Notes: generated by a model from the letters alone, not told the origin. DNA of 64,000 nucleotides from Oscillibacter sp. (GCA_022652815.1 JALCRR010000003.1:1-64000); one strand, 5' to 3'. Positions 23,932-34,060 are shown, counted from the stretch's first letter. Numbers and translations: made by a program.

Positions 23932-24795
23932 ATGAGAGAACTGACGAAAAAGGCTCCGGCCAAGCTGAATCTGACACTGGACATCCTGCGGCGGCGGGAG
24001 GATGGGTACCATGAGATGAAGATGGTCATGCAGACCATTTCACTTTGTGATACCGTGTCCGTGTGGGTCGATACCGGCAGCGGAAAGACGATTGTCCGGA
24101 CGGACAACGCGGCGCTTCCCGACGGGCCGGAAAACATTGCTTACAAGGCTGCGGCGGCATTTTACGCGGCCACCGGCATGGAAAATACCGGCACGGAAAT
24201 CTTAGTAGAAAAACACATCCCGTTCTGCGCCGGCATGGCCGGCGGCAGCGCCGACGGCGCCGCCGTTCTCCACGCCCTGCGGGAGCTGACGGGCATTGCA
24301 CTGCCCGATAGAAGGCTGGAAGAAATCGGCGGTACATTCGGTTCCGACGTGCCGTTTTGCGTTCGCGGCGGGACTGCGCTGGCCGAGGGACGGGGAGAGG
24401 TTTTGACCACGCTTCCATCCATGCCTGCATGCTGGATTGCCGTGTGCAAGCCGGACTTTGACCTGCCGACACCGGCACTGTTTCACCGGGTTCAGGTGGA
24501 CAAAATCTGCCGCCGACCTGACACGGAAAAAATGACCGTGGCACTTTCTAACGGAAACCTGTCCGCTGTCGCGGCGGAGCTAGGGGACGTGTTTGAGGAA
24601 TTTCTGCTGCCGGAGGAGCGAATCAAAATCGACGGCATCAAAAAGACGATGCTGAACTGCGGTGCGCTGAACGCCGCCATGACCGGTTCCGGCCCGACGG
24701 TGTTTGGCCTGTTTGACCGGGAGAGCAAAGCGCAGCAAGCGGTGGAAGTTTTGCGAGCCGTTTATTCCCAGACGTTCCTAGCCCAGCCGATTTGA
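23932..24795 (+). CDS. ispE: 4-diphosphocytidyl-2-C-methyl-D-erythritol kinase
   Basis: 287-aa GHMP kinase of the MEP isoprenoid pathway; phosphorylates CDP-methylerythritol using ATP. N-terminal PAKLNLTLDILRRREDGYHE with the catalytic lysine, the glycine-rich ATP loop PFCAGMAGGSADGAAVL, and the C-terminal MTGSGPTVFGLF block are all in place. Length is normal. It lies 12 bases after the NYN gene and 109 bases before spoIIR. Product feeds IPP/DMAPP synthesis, including undecaprenyl carrier for the wall genes further on. Confidence 0.95.
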   Translation: MRELTKKAPAKLNLTLDILRRREDGYHEMKMVMQTISLCDTVSVWVDTGSGKTIVRTDNAALPDGPENIAYKAAAAFYAATGMENTGTEILVEKHIPFCAGMAGGSADGAAVLHALRELTGIALPDRRLEEIGGTFGSDVPFCVRGGTALAEGRGEVLTTLPSMPACWIAVCKPDFDLPTPALFHRVQVDKICRRPDTEKMTVALSNGNLSAVAAELGDVFEEFLLPEERIKIDGIKKTMLNCGALNAAMTGSGPTVFGLFDRESKAQQAVEVLRAVYSQTFLAQPI

Positions 24796-24904
24796 ACGCC
24801 GCAATTTTTAAAAAAATTTAGCTGTTTGAATAATTTTTCCATTTTCCGTTCATACTTCCCGAAAATAGTCCGAAATGGACTACATAGGAAAAAGGACGGA
24901 AAAC

Positions 24905-25543
24905 ATGGAAAATACGATAAAAAAGCAAAATAATCGAAAAATATTTGCACTTTTGCTGGCTGTGGTGCTGCTGGCCGGCGGCATCTGGGGCGCATGGTCC
25001 CTTCGTTCCCAGCGGGAGCTTTCCGACAAGGTGGTGCGGCTTCACATTCTGGCAAACTCTGATTCCGATGAGGATCAAGCGCTGAAGCTCAAGGTACGGG
25101 ACGTCATTTTGCAGCGGGCGGAGCGTATTCTGAAAGAATCCGAGAACCGGGAAGCTGCGGAGGACGCGCTTCGGGCGCAGCTTCCGGCGCTGCAATCCCT
25201 TGCAGAGGAAAAGATTCGGGCCGAGGGTTATGACTACTCCGTTACAGCGGAGCTGCGGGACACCGAGTTTCCAACCAGAGAGTATGACACATTCACGCTG
25301 CCGGCGGGGAAGTATCTTGCCTTGCGTATCGTGATCGGCAGCGGAGAGGGCCACAACTGGTGGTGCGTCGTCTTTCCACCGCTTTGCGCCGAGACAACGA
25401 CTGACTTTGCGCAGACCGCCATGGCTGCGGGGCTTTCCGAGGACGATATAAAGCTCGTTACAGAGGAAAACAGCGGCTATGTGCTGAAATTCAAATCCAT
25501 TGAGCTGTGGGAACAGCTGAAAGAGAAATGGACAAACGGGTGA
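24905..25543 (+). CDS. spoIIR: Stage II sporulation protein R
   Basis: 212 aa with an N-terminal membrane or signal segment (residues about 11-28) and the family core VVRLHILANSDSDEDQALKL, LKVRDVIL and the GEGHNWWCVVFPPLC block. SpoIIR is made in the forespore, exported, and activates the SpoIIGA protease that matures sigma-E in the mother cell. The start at 24905 uses AAGGA upstream; an in-frame ATG at 24875 is less likely. Its partner spoIIGA begins at the end of this window. A VOC-family gene follows after 4 bases. Confidence 0.92.
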   Translation: MENTIKKQNNRKIFALLLAVVLLAGGIWGAWSLRSQRELSDKVVRLHILANSDSDEDQALKLKVRDVILQRAERILKESENREAAEDALRAQLPALQSLAEEKIRAEGYDYSVTAELRDTEFPTREYDTFTLPAGKYLALRIVIGSGEGHNWWCVVFPPLCAETTTDFAQTAMAAGLSEDDIKLVTEENSGYVLKFKSIELWEQLKEKWTNG

Positions 25544-25547
25544 GGGT

Positions 25548-26015
25548 ATGGAATTTAAAAGTCCGCTGCTGGCGGTCAGCAACTTAGAGAAATCACTGAA
25601 ATTTTACAAAGACGTCTTGGATTTGGAAGTGTTGCAGGATTTCGGCGCGAATGTGACGCTCAGCGGCGGCATTTCCCTCCAGACGGAGGAGAGCTGGCTT
25701 GACTTTCTGGACAAGCCGCGGACGGAATTGCAATACGGCGGCAATGATTTTGAGCTCTACTTTGTCACGGAGGACTTTGACGGCTTTCTCAAAACGCTGG
25801 AAGAGAAGAACGTCCAGATGGTGCGTCCGCCGATGGAGCACCGATGGGGTCAGCGGGTGGTGCGGATTTACGACCCGGATCAACACATTCTGGAGATTGC
25901 CGAGCCCTTGAGCGAGGTTTGCCGACGGTTCCGCAACGGCGGCCTTTCCGAAGAGGGGATTGCCCGGCGGATGGACGTTTCACTGGAGCTGGTCAAAAAG
26001 CTGCTGAAAACGTAA
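25548..26015 (+). CDS. VOC-superfamily (glyoxalase/bleomycin-resistance fold) protein with helical tail
   Basis: 155 aa. Residues 1-120 show the paired beta-alpha-beta-beta-beta pattern: LLAVSNLEKSLKFYKDVLDL at the start and RIYDPDQHILEIAEP with the metal-site Glu at the end. The last 35 residues, CRRFRNGGLSEEGIARRMDV followed by SLELVKKLLKT, look like a small helix-turn-helix and are not part of the VOC fold. Substrate unknown. The gene overlaps spoIIR's ribosome-binding region and is probably read from the same transcript. Confidence 0.8.
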   Translation: MEFKSPLLAVSNLEKSLKFYKDVLDLEVLQDFGANVTLSGGISLQTEESWLDFLDKPRTELQYGGNDFELYFVTEDFDGFLKTLEEKNVQMVRPPMEHRWGQRVVRIYDPDQHILEIAEPLSEVCRRFRNGGLSEEGIARRMDVSLELVKKLLKT

Positions 26016-26029
26016 AAAGAAAAAAGCTA

Positions 26030-26060
26030 GAGCGTCTGCCCACAGGCAGACGCTCCTTTT
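26030..26060. terminator. Terminator between convergent VOC and DUF1643 genes
   Basis: GAGCGTCTGCC-CACA-GGCAGACGCTC with TTTTT on the plus side and an A-rich stretch on the other, so it can act both ways. Confidence 0.85.
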
Positions 26061-26067
26061 TATCGGA

Positions 26068-26676
26068 TTATCGGTCTAAATATGAAACAAGATCAAAGGG
26101 CAAAAGTGCCGTGTCTCGCTTTAAATACAGCGGGTGATGGGGGTGTCCCGACTTCAGCGGCGGACCTGCCGCGTACCAGACCGCGCCGGCATCCTGCCCC
26201 AAGGCCGCAAAATCCCGCACACAGTCGAATAAGTAGCCCCGCTTTTCAATGATGTTGCCCCAGGCGCACCACACGGCGGGCTGTTGGGAAAGAGACAGTA
26301 AATAGGCGAATGCCCGCTTGTTTTCGGCGTGAAGTACCTCGTTAAGTGCAGGCTCCATGTCATCGGGACGGGTAGCTCGCTGGGCGTAGACGTTGAACAT
26401 GAGAAAACTGTCGTACCCGTTGGCGTGGGCAATGCGCTCCACCGATTGCAGCGTGGGGTCCAGGTGATCCGGTGCGGCGGTGGAGGGGTTGATGCCCATG
26501 CAGATGAGCGGCTTTTTGCCCCGGGTGCCCAGCACATATCGATATTCCGAGTAGGCGTTGGGCACATAGAGCCAGCGGTCAATTTCGTAATCCGGGGAGG
26601 GCTGCAGCGCTGCGGCGAGGGCATCTTCAAACCGCAGGAGGGAGGACGTATCGGTGGGACCTTTGGGAATATGCAT
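26068..26676 (-). CDS. DUF1643-domain protein
   Basis: 202 aa. Characteristic blocks are YRYVLGTRGKKPLICMGINP then STAAPDHLDPTLQSV, and FLMFNVYAQRATRP; together they mark DUF1643, a family of unknown function with a possible Rossmann-like core. GGAG lies 8 bases before the ATG. It stands alone, divergent from addB and convergent with the VOC gene. Nothing in the context points to its role. Confidence 0.82.
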   Translation of the reverse strand: MHIPKGPTDTSSLLRFEDALAAALQPSPDYEIDRWLYVPNAYSEYRYVLGTRGKKPLICMGINPSTAAPDHLDPTLQSVERIAHANGYDSFLMFNVYAQRATRPDDMEPALNEVLHAENKRAFAYLLSLSQQPAVWCAWGNIIEKRGYLFDCVRDFAALGQDAGAVWYAAGPPLKSGHPHHPLYLKRDTALLPFDLVSYLDR

Positions 26677-26735
26677 GGGCGGCGCTCCTTTTCGACGTTT
26701 TTTTTAGTTTACCATGTTGGCGGGGAAAAGGCAAC

Positions 26736-26765
26736 TTGCTCTGTTTTTTGAGCAGTCGATATGAT
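26736..26765 (+). promoter_or_regulatory. Probable promoter of addBA
   Basis: TTGCTC (26736-26741), 18 bases, TATGAT (26760-26765), 43 bases before the addB start. Confidence 0.45.
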
Positions 26766-26808
26766 AAAATGACTGCATGAAAGAAAACGAGACGAGAGGG
26801 TGGCACGC

Positions 26809-29800
26809 ATGCTGAAAATTTTGATGGGTCGGGCGAAAACGGGAAAGTCCCAACAGGTTCTGGAAAAAATCGCACAGCTTGGGGATTCCAGCCAGCAGAT
26901 TTTGCTGGTGCCCGAGCACGCCTCCCATGCGGCGGAAGTGGATTTGTGCCGCGTATGCGGAGACACGGCAAGCCGCCATGCCGAGGTTTTGAGCTTCCGC
27001 CGTCTTGCATCCCGCGTTCTTGCCAAGACCGGCGGCTTGAGCGACGTGACACTGGACAACGGCGGAAAGCTGCTGACGCTGCAAAAGGCTTTGTGCGAGG
27101 TAGGGCCGGAACTGAAAATTTACCGCCGACCATCCCGCAAAGCTTCGTTTTTGGAGGAACTGCTGGCTCTTTTTGACGAGCTGGGCAGCTATCAGGTGAC
27201 GGCGGAGGAACTTTACGAAAAAGCGCAGGAAATTTCCGGCGCGACCCACGATAAGCTCTGCGATTTGAGCCTTTTATACGGTGCCTACCGTGCCCGGCTG
27301 TACCGCCCCGGCTTTGACGCGCGGGATCGCATGACAAAGCTCTGCGACCATCTGGAGGAATCCGGCTATGTGGACGGCAAAGACCTGTTTCTGGACGGAT
27401 TTACGTACTTTAACGGGCAGGAATGTGCGATTCTTGCCGCATTTTTGCGCCGCGCACGCTCCGTCACGGTGACGCTGCTGGGGGAAAACGGCGGCAGAAG
27501 CGAGCTGTTTGACGCCTCTTACCGCACCCGTGACCTCTTGATTCGTCTGGCGCAGGAAAACGGCTGTAAATGCGAGCTTGCCGTGACCACAGGGGAGGAC
27601 GCCAGCCCCATCGGGCATCTGGAACGCTGCCTGTTCGGCGCAAACGAGCCGTGGGAAGAGGAGACAGACGCCATCCGCTTGCGGGAAAACGACACCGTTT
27701 TTTCCGAGGTGGAGGAAACCGCCGCCGAGATCCGCCAGCTAGTGCGGGCCGGAAAGTGCCGCTATCGGGACATTACCGTGGCAGCACGGAAAATGACAGA
27801 TTATGAGTCCGCCGTGGAGAGTATTTTTGAGCGGTATGAGATTCCGTTCTATATGAGCCGCCGCAGCGACATTTTGTGCACGCCGGTGCTGACGCTCCTG
27901 ACCGGGGCGCTGGATGCAGTGACGGGCGGATATGAGTATGAGGATATGTTCCGCTATCTCAAGACGGGGCTGGCTGGACTGACGTCTGACGAGTGCGATC
28001 GACTGGAAAACTACGCCCTTTCCTGGGAAATCCACGGCAGTATGTGGGTGCGGGACGCGGATTGGACGGCCAATCCGGATGGATACGGTGCCCCGTGGGG
28101 GCAGACACAACAGGAGACGCTCACGGAAATCAATGCGCTGCGCCAGCGGGTGAGGCTGCCGCTTTCTATGCTGGCAGATGGACTGAAAGCAGCGGAAACT
28201 GCGGACGGGAAAGTAAATGCACTTTACAACTATATGGAGGAACTGCACCTTCAGCAGACGCTGGAAAACCAGCGGCAGCGTCTTGCGGAGGCCGGGCAGC
28301 TGCAGCGGGCCGAGGAGACGGGGCAGCTTTGGGAGATCCTGTGCGGCGTGCTGGATCAGTTCGTGGAAATTCTGAAGGGCGAAAAGCTGGAAACGGAAGA
28401 GTTCGTCCGTCTGCTGCGGCAGGTCTTGACCCAGTACAGCGTGGGTACGATTCCGGTGGCACTGGATCAGGTCAACGTCAGCGAGATCACCAGAAACGAC
28501 CGACACACGGTGAGCTACCTCTTTTTGCTGGGGGCGAATGACCATGTGATGCCCTCTGCCGGCACCGGCGGCGGCATTTTGAACGACGATGACCGGGACG
28601 AACTGGTGGAGCGCGGCATCCGGCTGGCGCCCCGGGGCATGGAGCTTTTAAGCATGGAGCTGCAAAATATCTATGCGGCGCTGGTTCAGCCCACGAAGGG
28701 CCTTACCGTCAGCTACCCGGTGTCCGACGTCTCTGGAGCGGAGCTGCGCCCGGCGTTTATCATTGCCCGGATTCAAAAGCTGTTTCCGTCTGTAAAGCTT
28801 GAAAAGGAAAAGGCTGACAAGGAGTATCGCCTGACAGCTAAAATCCCGGCTATGGAGGTAGCAGGCTCCCAAATCGGCGGGGAGCTGTGGCAGTATTTTG
28901 CGGGATTACCGGAGTGTGAGCGAAAACTTGCCGCCATGAAGCAGGCGCAAAGCATGAGCCGGGGCAAGCTCTCCCACCCGGCGGTACGGACACTCTATGG
29001 GGAAAAATTCTACCTCTCCGCATCCCGCATGGAAAAGCTAAATTCCTGCCATTTCGCCTATTTCATGCAGTATGGATTGAAGGCGAAGGAGCGCACATCC
29101 CCAGAGTTCGATGCGCCGCAGATCGGCACATTCCTGCATTTCATTTTGGAGAGTGTGACCCGGGAGGCCAAGACACGGGGCGGTTTCGCAAACGTCTCCG
29201 ACGAAGAGCTCAAGGCCCTGACACGACAGTACATTGATGCCTACGTCCAGCAAGAGTTTCCAAATTTCAGCGGACGCAGCGCACGGTTCCGCTACCTTTT
29301 TGCGCGGCTGAAAAACGCGGCTTATGCCGTGGTACGGGAGACGGCAGAGGAGCTGCGCATTTCCGACTTTGTGCCCATGGAATTCGAATTGGCCTTTGGC
29401 GACCACGGAACGCTGCCGGCGGTGACCATCCGGGAGCCGGACAGCGAGCTGCGGATTACCGGCAAGGTGGACCGGGTGGACGGCTGGCTGAAGGACGGAA
29501 AGCTGTACCTTCGGGTCGTGGACTATAAAACCGGAAAGAAGAGCTTCGATCTGGCTTCCGTGCGCATGGGTCTGGATTTGCAGATGCTGCTGTACCTCTT
29601 CACGCTGAAGGACGAGGGCACCTCGTATTTTGGCCATCCCATCGAGCCGGCGGGGGTACTGTATCTTCCGGCGCGGGACGATGTACTGCCGGCGGAGCGG
29701 AATATTTCGCCGGACGAGCTATTGAAAATGCGGGAGAAAACCCTGCGGCGCAGCGGACTCCTTTTAAATGAGCCTGCGGTGCTGGAAGCCATGGAGCATA

Positions 29801-30138
29801 CGGCGCTGACGGAGCCGCACTATCTTCCCCTGCGGGTGAATCGAACGGGAGATCTCTCCGGCGGCATTGCCTCGGCGGAGCAGCTGGGAAAACTCAGTCA
29901 GTACGTGGAAAAGCTACTGCGCAAGATTGCACGGGAGCTGCGGGACGGTGACATTGACGCCGACCCTTACTGCCACAACGAGGACGACAGCTTTTGTCGC
30001 TTTTGCCAGTGGGCGCCTGCCTGTCACTTTGAGGATGGGCGGGACGGCGACCATCTGCGGTATGTCACGCGGGTAAAGGACGCGGATTTCTGGCAGCAAG
30101 TGGAGGATCAGACGAGAGGAGGCGGGAGACATGAGTGA
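26809..30138 (+). CDS. addB: AddB subunit of the AddAB helicase-nuclease
   Basis: 1109 aa, partner of AddA in resecting double-strand DNA ends for RecA loading. The N-terminus carries a helicase-like Walker A (GRAKTGKSQQ). The C-terminal third holds a RecB-type nuclease: GKVDRVDGW and LRVVDYKTGKKSF give the metal and catalytic residues. An iron-sulfur cluster is expected from the cysteine in LNSCHFAYFMQYG together with SFCRFCQWAPAC near the end, as in known AddB proteins. Start at 26809 because GAGGG is 8 bases before this ATG; a GTG three codons earlier would sit on the site itself. Overlaps addA by 8 bases. Confidence 0.93.
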   Translation: MLKILMGRAKTGKSQQVLEKIAQLGDSSQQILLVPEHASHAAEVDLCRVCGDTASRHAEVLSFRRLASRVLAKTGGLSDVTLDNGGKLLTLQKALCEVGPELKIYRRPSRKASFLEELLALFDELGSYQVTAEELYEKAQEISGATHDKLCDLSLLYGAYRARLYRPGFDARDRMTKLCDHLEESGYVDGKDLFLDGFTYFNGQECAILAAFLRRARSVTVTLLGENGGRSELFDASYRTRDLLIRLAQENGCKCELAVTTGEDASPIGHLERCLFGANEPWEEETDAIRLRENDTVFSEVEETAAEIRQLVRAGKCRYRDITVAARKMTDYESAVESIFERYEIPFYMSRRSDILCTPVLTLLTGALDAVTGGYEYEDMFRYLKTGLAGLTSDECDRLENYALSWEIHGSMWVRDADWTANPDGYGAPWGQTQQETLTEINALRQRVRLPLSMLADGLKAAETADGKVNALYNYMEELHLQQTLENQRQRLAEAGQLQRAEETGQLWEILCGVLDQFVEILKGEKLETEEFVRLLRQVLTQYSVGTIPVALDQVNVSEITRNDRHTVSYLFLLGANDHVMPSAGTGGGILNDDDRDELVERGIRLAPRGMELLSMELQNIYAALVQPTKGLTVSYPVSDVSGAELRPAFIIARIQKLFPSVKLEKEKADKEYRLTAKIPAMEVAGSQIGGELWQYFAGLPECERKLAAMKQAQSMSRGKLSHPAVRTLYGEKFYLSASRMEKLNSCHFAYFMQYGLKAKERTSPEFDAPQIGTFLHFILESVTREAKTRGGFANVSDEELKALTRQYIDAYVQQEFPNFSGRSARFRYLFARLKNAAYAVVRETAEELRISDFVPMEFELAFGDHGTLPAVTIREPDSELRITGKVDRVDGWLKDGKLYLRVVDYKTGKKSFDLASVRMGLDLQMLLYLFTLKDEGTSYFGHPIEPAGVLYLPARDDVLPAERNISPDELLKMREKTLRRSGLLLNEPAVLEAMEHTALTEPHYLPLRVNRTGDLSGGIASAEQLGKLSQYVEKLLRKIARELRDGDIDADPYCHNEDDSFCRFCQWAPACHFEDGRDGDHLRYVTRVKDADFWQQVEDQTRGGGRHE

Positions 30139-33100
30139 GATCAAATTGACGGAGCAGCAGCGCGCGGTGGTTGAAAATCGGGGAGGCAGCCTTCTGGTGT
30201 CTGCCGCAGCCGGCTCCGGCAAGACCAAGGTGTTGGTGGAGCGTCTGTTTCGCTATATCGAGGAAGAACACTGTGATGTGAATGACTTCCTAATTATCAC
30301 CTATACCAAGGCCGCGGCGGCGGAGCTGCGCAGCAAGATCGCGTCGGAGCTTTCCAAGCGGCTGGCGGAGTCGCCGGAGGATCGGCACCTGCGCCGCCAG
30401 CTGTTGCTGGTTTACCAGGCGGACATCAGAACCGTGGACGCTTTCTGCACGACGCTGCTGCGGGAAAACACTCATCTACTTGCCCGGGAAGGGGACAAAC
30501 ACAGCCTTTCTCCGGATTTTCGGGTGCTGGACGAAAACGAGGCGCAGCTTTTGCGGGAGCGGGTACTCAAGTCGGTGCTGGAACGTTTTTATGCCGAGCT
30601 GGATTCCGACGGCGAGAATCTCGCCGATACGCTGGGCTTCGGACGAAGCGACGATGCGCTGTGTGCGCTGGTGCTGGAGGTGCAGGGGAAGCTCCAGAGC
30701 CACGCCTATCCGGAACGCTGGCTCTGCGAGAACCGGGAAAAATGGGAACAGCTCCGGGCAGGGGACGGAGACTTTGACGCAACCGTCTACGCCAAAACGC
30801 TGCTGGGCGGGATTGCGTCCAAGGCACGCTTCTGGCGAAAACTCCTTACGCAGAGCGTGGGAGAGATGGCGGGCTGTGCGGCTCTGGAAAAGGGCTATGC
30901 CGACCGGTTTTCTGCGGTTGCGCAGATGCTGGAGACGCTGGAAGTCAACGCAGAAAACTGGAACAGCGCAGCAGCCGCTGTGACGGAGATCGTATTTCCG
31001 CGGCTGGGTCCGGTGAAGGACGCAGACGGCGGCGCGGATAAGGCCCGGGCAAAAAAAATCTGGGACGGCTGCCGGGAGGCCGTGAAGAAGATCAGCGCGC
31101 TGCTGTGCGTCAGCGGGGAAGAGGCCATGGAGGATCTTGCCGCTGCGGCGCCGGCTATGTGCGCGCTGCTGCGCCTGACGCAGGATTTCGGCGAAGCATA
31201 CCGGCGGGAAAAGCTGCGGATCAACGCGGCGGATTTTTCCGATCAAGAGCATTTTGCCCTGCAAATTCTGGTGGACGAGGACGGCAATCCCACGGAGCTG
31301 GGGCAGCAGGTGGCGGCTCGGTATCGGGAGATTCTGGTGGACGAATATCAAGACACCAACGAGGTGCAAAACGCCATTTTCAAGGCGGTGTCAAAGGACA
31401 GTAAAAACCTCTTTACCGTCGGCGATGTGAAGCAGAGCATCTACCGTTTCCGGCTGGCAGACCCGACGATCTTTCTGCGGAAATATGCGGCATTCAAGCC
31501 CTGCGAAGAGGCAACCGACGGCGAGGAGCGCAAAATCCTGTTGACGAAAAACTTCCGCTCCCGCAGAGAAATTCTGGATGCGACCAACTTTCTCTTTGAA
31601 AATATTCTCTCCCCAGAGATGGGCGAGATGGCCTATGGCGACGATGAGGCACTGCACTTCGGCGCGGAATACTATCCGCCAAGAGACGACTGCCGGACGG
31701 AATTCCATCTGGTCTGCGCCCAGCAGAAAAGCGGGGAGGACGACAAGCCGGTAAAGCGGGTGACGGCGGAAGCCCGGTTTGTGGCGGCGCGCATCCGGCA
31801 GCTGCTGGATGAAAAGTTCCCGGTCACGGAGGGAGACGGCTCCTTCCGCCCCTGCCGGGAGGAGGACATCGTGATTCTGATGCGCTCGCCGGGAAGTCGC
31901 TGCGTGGAATATGCCCAGGCGCTTGCCGAGCAGAACGTTCCCTGCTCCTTTGAGACGGGGGAGGACTTCTTCGCTGCTATGGAAGTGTCCGTCATGCTGT
32001 CGATGCTGGAGATTATCGACAATCCCCGGCAGGATCTGCCGCTGATTGCCGTGCTGCGCTCACCAATTTTTGGCTTTACGCCGGATCGCCTGGCGGAAAT
32101 TCGGGGCAAAACGGCATTAGGCGACTTCTATACCGCCGTGGAAAGCGACGGCGGAGAGGATTGCTGCGTCTTTCTGAAAACCCTGGCCGACTTCCGGCTG
32201 GCAGCGCAGAATTTTACAGTCTATCAGCTGATCTGGCACATCTATAACATTCTGAATGTACCGGGAATTTTTGGCGCGATGGATCGCGGGACCGAGCGCC
32301 GGGAAAATCTGACGGACTTTGCCTTGCAGGCGGAAAAGCTGGAAAGCAGCGGCTACACGGGCCTCTTTTCCTTTGTGACCCAGCTGCGGCGCCTGATCGA
32401 GAGCGACCGGGCACCCAAAACGCGGGGAGCGGGAACTGTCAGCGGCGTGCGGCTGATGAGCATTCACAAGTCCAAAGGCCTGGAATTTCCTATCGTGTTC
32501 CTCACTGATCTGGATCACGCCTTTTCCCGGCAGGACTTTACCTCTGCGGTACTGGTGCACCCGGCATTGGGACTTGGCCCGACCCGGGTAGAACTGGAGC
32601 GGAAAATCAAATATCCCACCATGGCGCGGTTGGCACTGGAGGAGACGCTGGAACGGGAAAACAAATCCGAAGAACAGCGAATTTTATATGTTGCCATGAC
32701 CCGTGCCAAGGAAAAACTGATTCTGGTGGACAGCATGTACGGCGCGCAGGGGCGTCTTGCCAAGCTCGCCCCGCTGGCGGCCTGTCCCGCATTGCCGGAG
32801 TCTGTGGCAGCGGGAAAGAACTTCGGCGATTGGATTCTCCTGCCGCTGCTGTGCCGTCCGGAGGCGGCGGAGCTGCGGGCAATGGCCGGCATGGACGTCG
32901 CGGCGCTGTATACCGGTGACACCGACCCCTGGAAAATTGAGGTCCATCAAGCGGAAATGTTCCGGACCGTCCCCGTGCGGGTGGTGTCGGAAGAAACGCA
33001 GAGACAGGAAGATGCGTCCTTTGACCCGACGCTGTTGGAATTCCGGTACCCCTATCAGCATGAGACGGCCATGCCAGCCAAGCTGACGGCAACGCAGTTG

Positions 33101-33703
33101 AAGGGACGGGAAGCGGACGAGGAGATCGCCGAGGACACGGTTCCGGTCAAAAAGCTGCAGCCGCTGTCGCAGCCGCGATTCCGGCAGGAGCGTGCGGGAC
33201 TGACCGCGGCGGAGGCCGGTACGGCCACGCACCTTGCGCTGCAATATCTTGATTTTGCGGATTTTGACGTGCAGGGGCAGATCGAAACACTGCGCCAGCG
33301 CCGCCTGCTGACGGATGAACAGGCAGCTGCCGTCCACGTCAAGGCGCTGGAACGCTTTTTGCGTTCCGACCTTGCGCAGGAGCTGCGCGCTGCAAAGTCC
33401 GTCCTGCGGGAATACCGCTTTACCCTACTGATGCAGGCGGATGCCTGCGACCCCTCGGCATCGCCGGAGGATCAGGTGCTGTTGCAGGGCATTGTGGACT
33501 GCTGCTTTGAAAATCCCGATGGCACGCTGAGCGTGCTGGATTTCAAGACAGATCGCGTGGAAGGGGTGGCTCTGCTTGCCCGTGCGGAGCGTTACCGCCC
33601 TCAAATTGAAGCATATACCACGGCACTGCAGCGGGTTTTGGAGAAAAAAGTGACCCGAAAAGCACTGTATTTCCTGCATTCCGGGGAAACAGTAAACCTG
33701 TAA
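30131..33703 (+). CDS. addA: AddA subunit (UvrD-type helicase and nuclease)
   Basis: 1190-aa motor and nuclease of AddAB. Helicase motifs run from the Q motif LTEQQRAVVEN and Walker A SAAAGSGKT (residues about 24-32), through YTKAAAAEL, Walker B VDEYQDTNEVQN, VGDVKQSIYRFRLADP, to SIHKSKGLEFPIVF and YVAMTRAKEKL. The C-terminus is a PD-(D/E)XK nuclease (GTATHLALQYLDF; GIVDCCFENPDG then LDFKTDR). It starts inside the end of addB (8-base overlap), so production is coupled. Length is typical. Confidence 0.95.
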   Translation: MSEIKLTEQQRAVVENRGGSLLVSAAAGSGKTKVLVERLFRYIEEEHCDVNDFLIITYTKAAAAELRSKIASELSKRLAESPEDRHLRRQLLLVYQADIRTVDAFCTTLLRENTHLLAREGDKHSLSPDFRVLDENEAQLLRERVLKSVLERFYAELDSDGENLADTLGFGRSDDALCALVLEVQGKLQSHAYPERWLCENREKWEQLRAGDGDFDATVYAKTLLGGIASKARFWRKLLTQSVGEMAGCAALEKGYADRFSAVAQMLETLEVNAENWNSAAAAVTEIVFPRLGPVKDADGGADKARAKKIWDGCREAVKKISALLCVSGEEAMEDLAAAAPAMCALLRLTQDFGEAYRREKLRINAADFSDQEHFALQILVDEDGNPTELGQQVAARYREILVDEYQDTNEVQNAIFKAVSKDSKNLFTVGDVKQSIYRFRLADPTIFLRKYAAFKPCEEATDGEERKILLTKNFRSRREILDATNFLFENILSPEMGEMAYGDDEALHFGAEYYPPRDDCRTEFHLVCAQQKSGEDDKPVKRVTAEARFVAARIRQLLDEKFPVTEGDGSFRPCREEDIVILMRSPGSRCVEYAQALAEQNVPCSFETGEDFFAAMEVSVMLSMLEIIDNPRQDLPLIAVLRSPIFGFTPDRLAEIRGKTALGDFYTAVESDGGEDCCVFLKTLADFRLAAQNFTVYQLIWHIYNILNVPGIFGAMDRGTERRENLTDFALQAEKLESSGYTGLFSFVTQLRRLIESDRAPKTRGAGTVSGVRLMSIHKSKGLEFPIVFLTDLDHAFSRQDFTSAVLVHPALGLGPTRVELERKIKYPTMARLALEETLERENKSEEQRILYVAMTRAKEKLILVDSMYGAQGRLAKLAPLAACPALPESVAAGKNFGDWILLPLLCRPEAAELRAMAGMDVAALYTGDTDPWKIEVHQAEMFRTVPVRVVSEETQRQEDASFDPTLLEFRYPYQHETAMPAKLTATQLKGREADEEIAEDTVPVKKLQPLSQPRFRQERAGLTAAEAGTATHLALQYLDFADFDVQGQIETLRQRRLLTDEQAAAVHVKALERFLRSDLAQELRAAKSVLREYRFTLLMQADACDPSASPEDQVLLQGIVDCCFENPDGTLSVLDFKTDRVEGVALLARAERYRPQIEAYTTALQRVLEKKVTRKALYFLHSGETVNL

Positions 33704-33757
33704 ACCCATGGGGCAGATGGCTTTGCTAAAAAAATAATTTTGATCAGCAGAAAAGCC

Positions 33758-33786
33758 TTGCAATTTTGAAAAGAGCGTGTTAAACT
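33758..33786 (+). promoter_or_regulatory. Promoter of rpmE
   Basis: TTGCAA (33758-33763), 17 bases, TAAACT (33781-33786). A GGGGTGA site follows shortly before the rpmE ATG. Confidence 0.6.
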
Positions 33787-33837
33787 AATATAGCCTTTGT
33801 GAAAGGGACTCATCATTGGAAAGGGGTGAACAGAGCA

Positions 33838-34041
33838 ATGAAAGAAGGAATCCATCCCGAGTATCAGCAGACGACGATCACCTGCGCCTGCGGTAACGTG
33901 ATTGAGACAGGTTCTACCAAGAAGGATATCAAGGTGGAAGTCTGCTCTAAGTGTCACCCCTTCTTCACGGGTAAGCAGAAACTGGTGGATACCGGCGGAC
34001 GCGTCGCTCGGTTTAATAAGAAGTTCGGCCTGGACAAGTAA
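33838..34041 (+). CDS. rpmE: Ribosomal protein bL31, zinc-binding form
   Basis: 67 aa. [10 protein letters not shown] start and [20 protein letters not shown] signature of bL31. The cysteines CAC (near 16-18) and CSKC (near 36-39) make this the zinc-containing C+ type. Start at 33838 gives the standard N-terminus; longer open sequence upstream is leader. It has its own promoter and terminator. Confidence 0.96.
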   Translation: MKEGIHPEYQQTTITCACGNVIETGSTKKDIKVEVCSKCHPFFTGKQKLVDTGGRVARFNKKFGLDK

Positions 34042-34060
34042 TTTGTCTGACACGTTCACA

